Below, one piece after another: positions 8,354 through 17,400 of a stretch of DNA of 64,000 nt. The stretch is from the NCBI RefSeq assembly GCF_025751575.1, contig NZ_JAOWLA010000015.1, positions 1 to 64,000 on the forward strand. Direction: 5' to 3'. The DNA comes from Albidovulum sediminicola (GTDB lineage: Bacteria > Pseudomonadota > Alphaproteobacteria > Rhodobacterales > Rhodobacteraceae). The notes beneath the pieces are model-generated. The model was given only the letters and a program-made list of their open reading frames with translations, searched no databases and was not told where the DNA came from. The first letter of the stretch is position 1; every line of letters starts with the position of its first letter. Made by a program: the position numbers and the translations under genes.

Positions 8354-9853
8354 ATGACTCGTCAACCGCTGACGGCCGTCCGGCCGAACACCTGGGAGTT
8401 CCTGCGCGACGCAATGATCTATCCCGCGGGCTTCCGCGAATATGATGCGCGCTGGAAATATCCCGACCAGATCAACCTTCCGGGCGTGACCGCGCTTGGT
8501 CTGGGTCTTGGGACCCAAATCATGCGCCGGGGGCTGGAGCCCACGATCGCGGTGGGCAACGACTACCGGGACTATTCGCTGGCGATCAAGCAGGCTCTGA
8601 CGCTCGGCCTGATGCGCGCGGGCATCCGGGTCCGGGACATCGGGCCGGCGCTGTCGCCGATGACCTATTTCGCGCAAGGCTATCTGCGGACCTCGGCGGT
8701 CGCGATGGTCACGGCCAGCCACAACCCGAACGGCTGGACCGGGGTGAAGATGGGGCTCGACTACCCCGTGACGCATGGGCCGGACGAGATGTCCGAACTG
8801 CGTGACATGGTCTTGGGCGGAACCTGGGAAGAAGCGCCTGGCGGCTCCTACGAGTTCGTTCCGGGCGTGGAAGAGGCCTATATGGACGACCTCGTCGGCG
8901 ATTTCCGCCTGACGCGGCCGCTGAAGGTCGTCTGCGCCTGCGGCAACGGAACGGCCGGACGGTTCGCGCCCCGGCTGCTGGAACGCATCGGGGCCGAGGT
9001 TGTCCCGCTTCACACCGAGCTCGACTATACCTTCCCGAACTACAATCCGAACCCGGAAGACATGCACATGCTGCATGACATGGCGGGCGTCGTCCGGGAA
9101 ACCCGCGCCGATTTGGCACTGGGCTTCGACGGCGACGGGGACCGCTGCGGCGTCGTCGATGACGAGGGCGATGAGATCTTTGCCGACAAGGTGGGGCTGA
9201 TCCTGGCCCGCAAGTACGCGGCCGAGTACCTGGGCGCCAAGTTCGTCGTGGACGTGAAATCCACCGGGCTTTACAGCGCCGATCCGGTCCTGAAGGACCT
9301 TGGGGCCACGACCGAATACTGGAAGACCGGTCACAGCTACATGAAGCGCCGGGTCCGCGAAACCGGCGCGCTGGCCGGGTTCGAGAAATCGGGCCACTAC
9401 TTCATCGCCCCGCCGGTCGGCCGCGGCTTCGACTGCGGCATGCGCGTCGCGGTCGAGATCTGCAAGCTGATGGAAGCCAATCACGCGGCGAAATTTTCCG
9501 ACCTCAAGAAGGCGCTGCCAACCAGCTTCATCACGCCGACGATGTCGCCCCATTGCCCGGACGAGGAAAAATACACCGTGCTGGAGCGCATCATCGCGCG
9601 CCTGCAAGAGGTGCAGAGCCAGAGCGGCGGCCTTGCCGGGCACCGGATCAGTGGCATCATCACGGTGAACGGCGCCCGGGTCATGCTGGATCACGGCGGG
9701 TTCGCGCTGGTGCGCGCATCCTCCAACACGCCGAACCTCGTGGTAGTGTGCGAAAGCCCGGAAAGCGCCGAAGACATGAAGGCGATCTTCCGCGATCTGG
9801 ATACAATCATCCGCGAGCAGCCCCAGGTCGGGGCCTACGATCAGACACTTTGA
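8354..9853 (+). CDS. algC: phosphomannomutase / phosphoglucomutase (AlgC-like)
   Basis: The 499-residue alpha-D-phosphohexomutase interconverts mannose-6-P and mannose-1-P, the step between the two activities of AlgA. The phosphoserine loop is TASHNPNGWTG with Ser122. The magnesium loop is DGDGDR (259-264), and the sugar-binding loop is GFEKSGH (342-348). A ribosome site TTGAGGAA precedes the ATG. It is co-directional with algA and followed by a terminator. In Pseudomonas aeruginosa algC lies away from the alginate operon; here it is in the locus. It may also supply glucose-1-P to other pathways. Confidence 0.9.
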   Translation: MTRQPLTAVRPNTWEFLRDAMIYPAGFREYDARWKYPDQINLPGVTALGLGLGTQIMRRGLEPTIAVGNDYRDYSLAIKQALTLGLMRAGIRVRDIGPALSPMTYFAQGYLRTSAVAMVTASHNPNGWTGVKMGLDYPVTHGPDEMSELRDMVLGGTWEEAPGGSYEFVPGVEEAYMDDLVGDFRLTRPLKVVCACGNGTAGRFAPRLLERIGAEVVPLHTELDYTFPNYNPNPEDMHMLHDMAGVVRETRADLALGFDGDGDRCGVVDDEGDEIFADKVGLILARKYAAEYLGAKFVVDVKSTGLYSADPVLKDLGATTEYWKTGHSYMKRRVRETGALAGFEKSGHYFIAPPVGRGFDCGMRVAVEICKLMEANHAAKFSDLKKALPTSFITPTMSPHCPDEEKYTVLERIIARLQEVQSQSGGLAGHRISGIITVNGARVMLDHGGFALVRASSNTPNLVVVCESPESAEDMKAIFRDLDTIIREQPQVGAYDQTL

Positions 9854-9884
9854 TACAGTAAACCACTTCCGTGGCTTTCTGACC

Positions 9885-9937
9885 TAGGCCGCCCTCCGCG
9901 AATCACTTGATGGTTTGGCGGAGAGGCGGCCTAAATT
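9885..9937 (+). terminator. intrinsic terminator after algC
   Basis: The arm TAGGCCGCC-CTCCGC at 9885-9899 pairs with GCGGAGAGGCGGCCTA at 9918-9933 (one bulged base), giving a stem of about 15 pairs, followed by AATTTT. It lies 32 bases past the algC stop, so algA-algC and the algD operon are probably separate transcripts. Confidence 0.75.
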
Positions 9938-10472
9938 TTGGGCGAATTTCGGCCGTTTCGCTCACCGTTTCACCTTTAGGTTGCGGCACCAAATAGTTAA
10001 CGTGCGGTAAATTTGCAGCGCACGAAATAATTTTCGGATTCGAGCGACAAATTCACAACGACATATTTATACGTCTTTTGGCCCGGATTTCGCCCCAAAC
10101 GGCCCTCCCGGAAGCCGAATATGTCACGAAGGTGGCAGTCAACCTGACTAAAAGGACAGGTCGGGCCGCCCCGCGGTCGGGCGATTGCGGCAATATTCGG
10201 AATATTTGGGCAAATATCGAATTTTAAACGGTTTTTCACAGAGCTTCAGGGCGCGTTCTGTCGATTGCGAGGATGAAAATTGTGGGCTATGCAAAAATCG
10301 AACCCGGATGTTCGCAGGCATGCCAGGCGATGTGGACACAGGTGAAACCGCCCGGCCGAGCGCGTCTCGGATCAGTGAAACAGGGAGAGGCGGTGCTGTG
10401 TCTGCTGTGCCCTTGCGGTCTGCGGCCCTTGAGAAGATTGGTCGGAGCGAGACCGGCTACGGAGCGGAAACA
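9938..10472 (+). promoter_or_regulatory. long AT-rich leader and control region of the algD operon
   Basis: About 535 bases without a supportable gene, unusually AT-rich for this genome. A CtrA-like half-match TTAA-N7-TAAA lies at 9997-10011. At 10192-10206 there is a perfect 15-base palindrome, AATATTC-G-GAATATT. A related imperfect palindrome, CAAATATCGAATTTT, starts at 10211, exactly 20 bases after the matching position 10191. Same-face spacing of two such sites suggests cooperative binding of a dimeric regulator. The open frame running into algD from 10185 is probably leader, not protein. Confidence 0.5.
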
Positions 10473-11786
10473 GTGGAAGTATCTATTCTTGGTGCCGGGT
10501 ATGTCGGCGCAGTCAGCGCCGCGTGTCTGAGCGACCTGGGCAACCGGATCGTCGTCGCGGATGTGAACGCGGACAAGGTGGCCCGTATCGGCCGCGGCGA
10601 ATCCCCCATCATCGAAGCCGGACTCGATGAGCTGCTGAAGGCGGGCGTGGACAAGGGGCTGCTGACATCGACCACCGATGTGAAGCAGGCCGTCAAGTCG
10701 ACCAAGGCGTCGATCGTCTGCGTCGGCACGCCTTCGCGCGCGGATGGCAGCCTCGACCTGCAATATGTGAAGGATGTCTGCGAAACCATCGGCGCGGCGC
10801 TGAGGGAAGTCGACCACCGTCACACGGTCATCATGCGTTCGACCATGGTTCCGGGCTCCATGCGCGGGCTGGTGATCCCGACGCTGGAGGCCGCATCCGG
10901 CCTCAAGGCTTTCGAGGATTTCGGCCTGGCGATCTACCCTGAGTTCCTGCGCGAAGGCACCGCGATCAAGGATTTCTTCGACGCCGCGATCACGCTTTAT
11001 GGGGTCGAGGAAGAAGAGACCACCGAGGTGCTGCGTGCGATCAACAAGGGCTTGGCCTCCAGCGAGGTGCTGACCAGCCTCGACGCGGCGGAGGCGGTGA
11101 AATACGCCAACAACTGCTGGCACGCGATGAAGATCTCCTTCGCGAACGAAATGGGCAACATCGCCCGTGCCGCCGGCATCGACGGGATCGAGGTCATGCG
11201 CATCCTGTGCCTCGATACGCGCCTCAATGTCTCGACCGCCTACATGCGGCCCGGCTTCGCCTTCGGCGGCTCCTGCCTGCCCAAGGACCTGCGCGCCATC
11301 CGGGCGCTTGCCGCCTCCAAGGGGCTGCCGACGCCGGTCTTCGACGCGGCGCTCGCGGCCAACGAACTTCAGGTCGATCATGCCGCAGCTCTTGTCGAAG
11401 AGGCCGGCAACGCCAAGGTCGCCCTGCTGGGCTTGGCCTTCAAGGACGGCACGGATGACCTGCGTGAAAGCCCGCTGATCGCTCTCGCGCGCCAGCTGAT
11501 CGCCGCCGGAAAGCAGCTTTCGATCTACGACAGCACGATTCAGGAGGCGTTCGGCAAGGAGGAGTTTAAGTCCTACTTCGACGCCGCCTTCCCCGATTTG
11601 TCGACGCGTTTCGCGGCTTCTGCGCAAGCGGCTTACGACGGGGCGGACACGATTATCTTCGGGCGCAACGACAGCGCCGCCATGCCCTTTGCGGAGCCGG
11701 CGCTTGCCGAAAAGGCCGTTGTGGACCTTGTGCGCGTCCGCGCGGACCTGCGGACAGGTGGAAATTACAAAGGCATCTGTTGGTGA
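10473..11786 (+). CDS. algD: GDP-mannose 6-dehydrogenase
   Basis: The enzyme oxidises GDP-mannose to GDP-mannuronate with two NAD+, the committed step of alginate synthesis. From a GTG at 10473 the product is 437 residues, essentially the size of Pseudomonas AlgD. The NAD-binding loop is GAGYVG (7-12). The catalytic motif FAFGGSCLPKDLRA puts the nucleophile at Cys268, the same number as in P. aeruginosa AlgD. The in-frame Met at 10185 would add 96 non-homologous residues. GGAG lies upstream of the GTG, and homology starts immediately. UDP-glucose/UDP-ManNAc dehydrogenases are the alternatives, but the AlgA/Alg8/Alg44 context favours AlgD. Confidence 0.92.
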   Translation: MEVSILGAGYVGAVSAACLSDLGNRIVVADVNADKVARIGRGESPIIEAGLDELLKAGVDKGLLTSTTDVKQAVKSTKASIVCVGTPSRADGSLDLQYVKDVCETIGAALREVDHRHTVIMRSTMVPGSMRGLVIPTLEAASGLKAFEDFGLAIYPEFLREGTAIKDFFDAAITLYGVEEEETTEVLRAINKGLASSEVLTSLDAAEAVKYANNCWHAMKISFANEMGNIARAAGIDGIEVMRILCLDTRLNVSTAYMRPGFAFGGSCLPKDLRAIRALAASKGLPTPVFDAALAANELQVDHAAALVEEAGNAKVALLGLAFKDGTDDLRESPLIALARQLIAAGKQLSIYDSTIQEAFGKEEFKSYFDAAFPDLSTRFAASAQAAYDGADTIIFGRNDSAAMPFAEPALAEKAVVDLVRVRADLRTGGNYKGICW

Positions 11787-11841
11787 GAAAACGCCCCGGC
11801 GGCGGCCGCAAGGCCCCGGATTCCGGCAAGAGGGTTAACAA

Positions 11842-13314
11842 TTGATCGGTCACCTGTCGTATATTCTTGGCGTGATGGTGTTCGCCTCCTTGCTCCCCGA
11901 TGCGATCTGGGAGCCGGGCACTGTCGAGTATCTTTTCATCGTCGGGATGATCGGCATCTGGCGTTACAGCTGGGGCGCGCTGCACATCGTGCGGAGCATC
12001 ATCTACCGTGCCTGGGTCTTTCCGGAGTGGCGCCGCGCGATCAATCGGCTGGGCGATGACGTGATGCCCGATCATGTCATGCTGCTCGTCACCAGCTTCC
12101 GCCAGGACTCCGAGACCACCCGCCGGGTCTATGACTCCGTCTTCCGCGAGGCCGTCAGTTGCGGCCTCAGGACGACGGTGATCGCCTCCATCGTGGAAAT
12201 GGCCGACCAGCGCCTGATCAAGGAGCTTTGGAACGTTTACGAGGGCAACCCCCTGGTAAAGCTGAAGTTCGTGCGCATCCCCGGCACCGGGAAGCGCGAC
12301 GCGCTGGCGGTGGGCTTCCGGTCGATCGCGGCCGAAAACCCCGGGCCGAACGACGTGGCCGCCGTCATCGACGGCGACTCAATGCTGGAACCGGGCCTGA
12401 TCCGCAAGACCGCGGGCTTCTTCGCCTTCGACCCGAAGTGCGGTGCCCTGACCACCGACGAGTTCTGCGAGGTCGAGGGCCGCTGGATCTTCAAGGAGTG
12501 GTACAACATGCGCTTTGCGCAGCGCCACATCCTGATGTCCTCGGTCGGGTTGTCGCGCAAGGTGCTGACGCTGACGGGCCGCATGTCGATGTTCCGCGCC
12601 CACATCGTTGCCGACCGCGAGTTCATCGAGCGTGTCCAGCACGACTGGATCAACCACTGGCGCCTCGGGCGCTTCGACTTCCTGACGGGCGACGACAAGT
12701 CGTCCTGGTTCCATGTCCTGTCGAAGGGCTGGGATATGCTCTACATCCCCGATGTTCGGGTGGTGACCATCGAGACCCCGCCCGACGACCGCTTCCTGAG
12801 CAGCGCCTGGCAGCTCATGCGGCGCTGGTTCGGCAACATGCTGCGCACCAACTCGCGCGCGGTTGCCCTGGGTCCGGGCCGCATCGGCTGGTTCCCCTGG
12901 ATCTGCGTCGTGGACCAGCGCATCTCGATGTGGACCAGTCTGACGGGCCCCGCGATCACGCTTCTCGTGTCGGTCTTCGTGACGCCCTACATGGTGCTGA
13001 GCTACATGCTCTGGGTTTTGCTGACGCGCTACGCGCTCACGCTCGCGCTTCTGACCGCGCGGCCCAACGTGTCGGCGACGTATCCGTTCCTGCTCTACTT
13101 CAACCAGGTCTTCGGTTCGATGGTGAAGATCTATGTGGTCTATCACCTCGACAAGCAGAAATGGACGCGCCAGTCGACCACGATCAGCCGGGGCCTGACC
13201 AGTTGGAAACAGCGCAGCCTGACCTGGTCCTCCAACATCTCAATGACGTCCGGGATCCTGATCTTCATGACGTCGCTCGCATTCCTCTCAGGCGTCCTAG
13301 AGGCCTGGCAGTAA
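11842..13314 (+). CDS. alg8: Alg8-type GT2 polymannuronate synthase
   Basis: This 490-residue inner-membrane processive glycosyltransferase polymerises GDP-mannuronate. Hydrophobic segments are at about 5-20, 29-50 and several after 350. The GT2 core has DGDS (177-180), TGDD (282-285) as the catalytic base region, and QLMRRW (324-329), resembling the Q-x-x-R-W motif of synthases. The start is TTG with AGAGGG eight bases upstream. No better ATG exists before the conserved membrane segment. It sits between algD and alg44 as in Pseudomonas. Alg8 works together with the PilZ protein Alg44, which is encoded next. Confidence 0.92.
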   Translation: MIGHLSYILGVMVFASLLPDAIWEPGTVEYLFIVGMIGIWRYSWGALHIVRSIIYRAWVFPEWRRAINRLGDDVMPDHVMLLVTSFRQDSETTRRVYDSVFREAVSCGLRTTVIASIVEMADQRLIKELWNVYEGNPLVKLKFVRIPGTGKRDALAVGFRSIAAENPGPNDVAAVIDGDSMLEPGLIRKTAGFFAFDPKCGALTTDEFCEVEGRWIFKEWYNMRFAQRHILMSSVGLSRKVLTLTGRMSMFRAHIVADREFIERVQHDWINHWRLGRFDFLTGDDKSSWFHVLSKGWDMLYIPDVRVVTIETPPDDRFLSSAWQLMRRWFGNMLRTNSRAVALGPGRIGWFPWICVVDQRISMWTSLTGPAITLLVSVFVTPYMVLSYMLWVLLTRYALTLALLTARPNVSATYPFLLYFNQVFGSMVKIYVVYHLDKQKWTRQSTTISRGLTSWKQRSLTWSSNISMTSGILIFMTSLAFLSGVLEAWQ

Positions 13315-13348
13315 GACATTCGCCGTTCGGAAAACGGAAGGGTACAAA

Positions 13349-14452
13349 ATGGCAGATGATGCAATTGTCCATGAGGCCGAGGTTCAACGACAGTATGTTC
13401 GTGTCCGCGTACCCGCGCTGGTCGAAATCAAGGGCGCCGAGGTCGAATGCTACGACTGGTCGGTCAATGGCTTGGGGCTGAACGCCACGCAGGGCAACTT
13501 CAAGGTCGGGCAACGCATCTCGGGCGAGATGGGCTTCAACTTCGACGGCTTCATGATGAGCGTCGAGTTCGACGCCGAGGTGCGCCACGTCCGCGAGATG
13601 ACCTACGAGGGCCGGGACGTTCATCGCATCGGACTTGAATTCTCGGAACTGTCGAGCCGCTCGCAGGCGCTGCTGCGCTACGTTTCCAGCGCCTATATCA
13701 CCGGCGAGGCGGTCGCGGCCGGGGACATGCTGCACCTTGTCCAGCGCGACAACTCCGCCCGTCCGCGCAAATCCGCGGCGCGCCTGGCCGAGGACCTGAC
13801 CCGGACGCAGCGCTTCGTTCAGGCCATGCGCCAGCCGATCAGCTGGATCATCCTCGCGGTGGTGCTGACCTTCTCGTTCATGCTGACCTCCAACGCCTTC
13901 TATCGCAACGCCTATATCCGGACCCTCGCCACGGCCGAGGTCACGACCGACACGCCGACCGCGCGCGCGCCGGCTGCGGGCGTGATCACCTTCATCGCCG
14001 GAAACGAAGGCGACGTGATCCCGACCGGAAACCCGTTGCTCGGGGTGCGCCGTCCGAGCGGGGAAGAGATCTTCGTGGACAGCCCCTGCGACTGTACCAT
14101 CGTCTCGATCGCCCATACGGTCCGCGAATTCGTCGAGGTCGGCGATGTCGTCCTGCGGCTTCTGCACCCGGACTCGAAGACCTTCGTCCGCCTCTATGTG
14201 TCGAAGTCGAACGCGCCCTGGCTGTTCGAGAACAAGCCCGACTACCTCATCGCGCAGATCCTCGGCTATGAGGGCCAGTTCTCGCTCGTGATGGGCGCCT
14301 CGATCTTCGACGCCGCGCGCGAAATGCTGGTGCTGGAGCTTGCGCCTTCGGAGGAGATTCCGTCCGAGCTCGCCGGCCGTCCCGCGACCGTCATCATGGA
14401 TGCTGGCCGCAGCACCATCGTGGGGCGCATCCGCAGCTTCTTTGCGGGGTAA
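13349..14452 (+). CDS. alg44: Alg44-like PilZ co-polymerase and membrane-fusion protein
   Basis: The 367-residue protein has a cytoplasmic PilZ domain (about 10-120), one transmembrane helix (about 164-182) and a periplasmic HlyD-like part. The c-di-GMP motif is complete: RxxxR at Arg14/Arg18 (RQYVR) and DxSxxG at Asp36/Ser38/Gly41 (DWSVNG). In Pseudomonas, c-di-GMP binding to Alg44 activates Alg8 post-translationally, and the same control is expected here. GGAAGGG precedes the ATG. The next gene begins two bases after the stop. The periplasmic part probably contacts the scaffold proteins encoded downstream. Confidence 0.92.
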   Translation: MADDAIVHEAEVQRQYVRVRVPALVEIKGAEVECYDWSVNGLGLNATQGNFKVGQRISGEMGFNFDGFMMSVEFDAEVRHVREMTYEGRDVHRIGLEFSELSSRSQALLRYVSSAYITGEAVAAGDMLHLVQRDNSARPRKSAARLAEDLTRTQRFVQAMRQPISWIILAVVLTFSFMLTSNAFYRNAYIRTLATAEVTTDTPTARAPAAGVITFIAGNEGDVIPTGNPLLGVRRPSGEEIFVDSPCDCTIVSIAHTVREFVEVGDVVLRLLHPDSKTFVRLYVSKSNAPWLFENKPDYLIAQILGYEGQFSLVMGASIFDAAREMLVLELAPSEEIPSELAGRPATVIMDAGRSTIVGRIRSFFAG

Positions 14453-14454
14453 CG

Positions 14455-17400
14455 ATGGCTCCGCGTCGCTGGCATAACCTCCTGTCGGCCTCCTCGGTGC
14501 TTCTGTGCACCGCGGTTGCCCTGCCCCAGGCCGGGGCCGCCCAGACCGGGTCGGGGGAGTTCAGCATTCTGGACTACCTCGCCTCGGATACGATCGAGCG
14601 CACACCCGAGGGGTGGCAGCTTGAGGCCGAGGCCGCGAGCGATCCGCATTCGGCCTACCTCGCTTATTCGCGGGCTGTCTCGGCGCTGCTGTCGGGAAAG
14701 GACGCGGCCGCGATCCCGCCGAGCCGGATCAGAAACCTGCGTTACGCGATGCTGCAAAAGGCGCTGGAAGCGGCGCTGGGCGGGCTTGGCGACGGGCGCG
14801 AAGGCATGCTGAAGAAAGCCCGCGAAGCCGCGCGCGACATGGCCGACCCGGCGGATACCGGCTGGGGTTACTGGCAGATCGCCCAGACCGAGCTGCGGCT
14901 GGATCGGCCCGACAACGTCCGTACGCTTCTGCGCCGCGCCACGCAGGCCGCCGAGGCGCTTGAGACGTCGGAGGTCCAGAGCCTTTTGTTCAAGGCGGCC
15001 GGCGAGACGGCGCTGAAGATCGGCGACGTGGAATTCGCGGCCTTCCAGCTGACGAACATGATCGCGCCCGGTGGTCGCCATCAGCTGGCCCGTCTGGTCG
15101 TTCAGGCCCGCAGCGCCGATGAAGCGCTTGCGCCCGAGGTCCGCAAGCTGCTGAGCGACAGCGTCGGCGAGGCGGGAACGCCGGAAAACGGGGTTCTGCA
15201 ACTGCTCGTGCTGGGCGAGTTCGACTATGCGATCGAGCTTGCGCTGACCGATGACGACTATTCCGAACAGGGCGACATGCTGACCGTCGTCACCAAGGCG
15301 GCGATCGACGCCAAGCAGCTTAGCGCCGCACGCCTGGCGGCGCTGCTTAACCCCGATGCGGGTGAAGCGACACGCGCCTGGGTCAACCTGGCGCGGGCGC
15401 AGTCGAAACAGGGCTATGGCAAGCAGGCTGACGATGCGCTGGCCCGCGCGCTGGCCCGTGCCACCGGACCGGGCGGCGACGAAAGCGACATCGGCCAGGT
15501 GGCCAAGGCCCATATCGACTTCGGCAATCTCGACCGTGCCGAGGATCTCTTGAAGCCGCTGTCGGACGCTTCCGAAAGCGTGGTGGAAATCAAGGGGCGT
15601 CTGATCGCGGCCCGGATCGAGGCCGACCAGCCGGCGGACCCGGTCCTGACGCCGACGGTCCCCCTGCCCGACGCGGCGCAATCCGGCATTCTGGCCTCGA
15701 CCGCTCTCGCACGCGCCCGCGATGGCGACCATACCGCCACGCTGGAAGCGCTGGGCCAGATCACCGACGAGGGCGCCGCCAACGAGGCGCGTTACGACGT
15801 GGTCGAGGCGATGATCGAACGCGGCGACGTCTCCGGTGTCGAGGCGCAGATCGAGGCGATCACCGACCCGGTGCTCGCGGCTGAGGCCGTGGCGAAATAC
15901 GCCAAGTGGCTGGTCCGAAACGACGACGCCCCGCAGGGCGAGGCGCGTTTCGCCCTGCTGGCCGAAAGCCTTGCGGCCCTGCCGCAGGAACAGGCGGACG
16001 CCGCCCGCCGCAAGGTCGCTAAAACCGCGGCCGAGGCGGGGCTTTTCGACCTGGCCGAGGCGATCGCGACGGCCGTCGCCGATCCTGCGCTGCGCGCCGA
16101 GGCCATCGCCAACATGGGCGCGGTCGTCGCGCAGAAGGCGCCCGACCGGGCGCTCGGCTATCTGGAGGCGTTGAGCGAGGTCAAGCAGCGCGACAAGCTC
16201 TTGGGAAATATCGCGCTGGGATTTGCCCGTGACCATGACATCGCCCGCGCGGAAGAATTCGCGCGCCAGATCGTCGAGGACAAGACCCGCGTGACCTTCA
16301 TGCGCAAGATCGCCGAAGAACAGGCGCTGCGGCTCGACACGCTCGACCTTCTGAAAGCCTCCGCGCCGCAGCCCGAAAGCTTTGAATTCGAAGCGGAGAG
16401 CGTGACCCCCGGGCCGAGCTACGGGACCGCCAAGCTCTTCTCGATCCAGGCCGAGCCGCTCACGCCGCGTATGCCGCCCCCGCCCCAGAACATCTGGACC
16501 ACCGCGGAAGAGGTCATGCACGACGTGGAGCCGATCAACCCCGGCCGCGCCTCCGTGTCGCTCATGCGGGCGAGCTACTTCACCGAGAAGTTCATCGCGG
16601 ACATCCCGGGCCAGACGCTTCTGCGCCACAAGCAGGGCCGCAACAGCCTTCAGTTCATCATGGTCGAAAGCGGCGTCTTCGACATCCCCTCCCTCTACCG
16701 CCGGCTGCGCGCCCTGGGCTACGACGAGGAGGCAATCAAGCGCGACGGGCGGATCTATACCCTGCGGCTGCCGCTTCTGGTGATGCCCGAGGCGACGCTG
16801 GTGATCTCGGGCGCGGATGTGGCGAACTTCCGCATGTCGGACGATCGCGGCGCCTTCATCACGGTCGCCGGTCAGATCCGCATCGCCGATACGGTCTTCG
16901 AAACCTGGCGGGAAGAATACAACCAGCGCGCCTACCGCACCTACGAGGTGAAGAAGAAGTTCCGCCCGTTCCTGACGATCTGGACCGGCGGCAATGTCGA
17001 TGTCGTGAACAGCACCGTCTTCGGGCTGGGCTATCTGGGCGGCAAGTCCTACGGGCTTGCCATGTCGGCGGGCCCCGCGACCTTCACCAAGAACCGCCCG
17101 ATGTGGGAAGACAGCCCCTATGGGCGGATCGTCAGCAACTCCTTCCGCAACAACTTCTATGCCTATTACGCCTATGAGGCGGTGGATGTCGCGATCGTGG
17201 GCAATGAGCTGGTCGACAACATCGTCTACGGGCTTGACCCGCACGACCGGGCGCAGCGCCTGAGCATGTCGTTCAACACCGCCTACGGGACCCACAAGAA
17301 GCACGGGCTGATCGTCTCGCGCGAGGTCGACAACAGCAACATGGTCGGCAACGTCTCGTTCGAAAACCACGGCTCCGGCTACATGCTGGATCGCGACAGC

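Noticed and set aside
10185-10472. 96-codon N-terminal extension of AlgD
   Set aside because: It has no homology and lies in an AT-rich palindrome-bearing leader. A GTG with a ribosome site at 10473 gives the normal AlgD length and Cys268 numbering.
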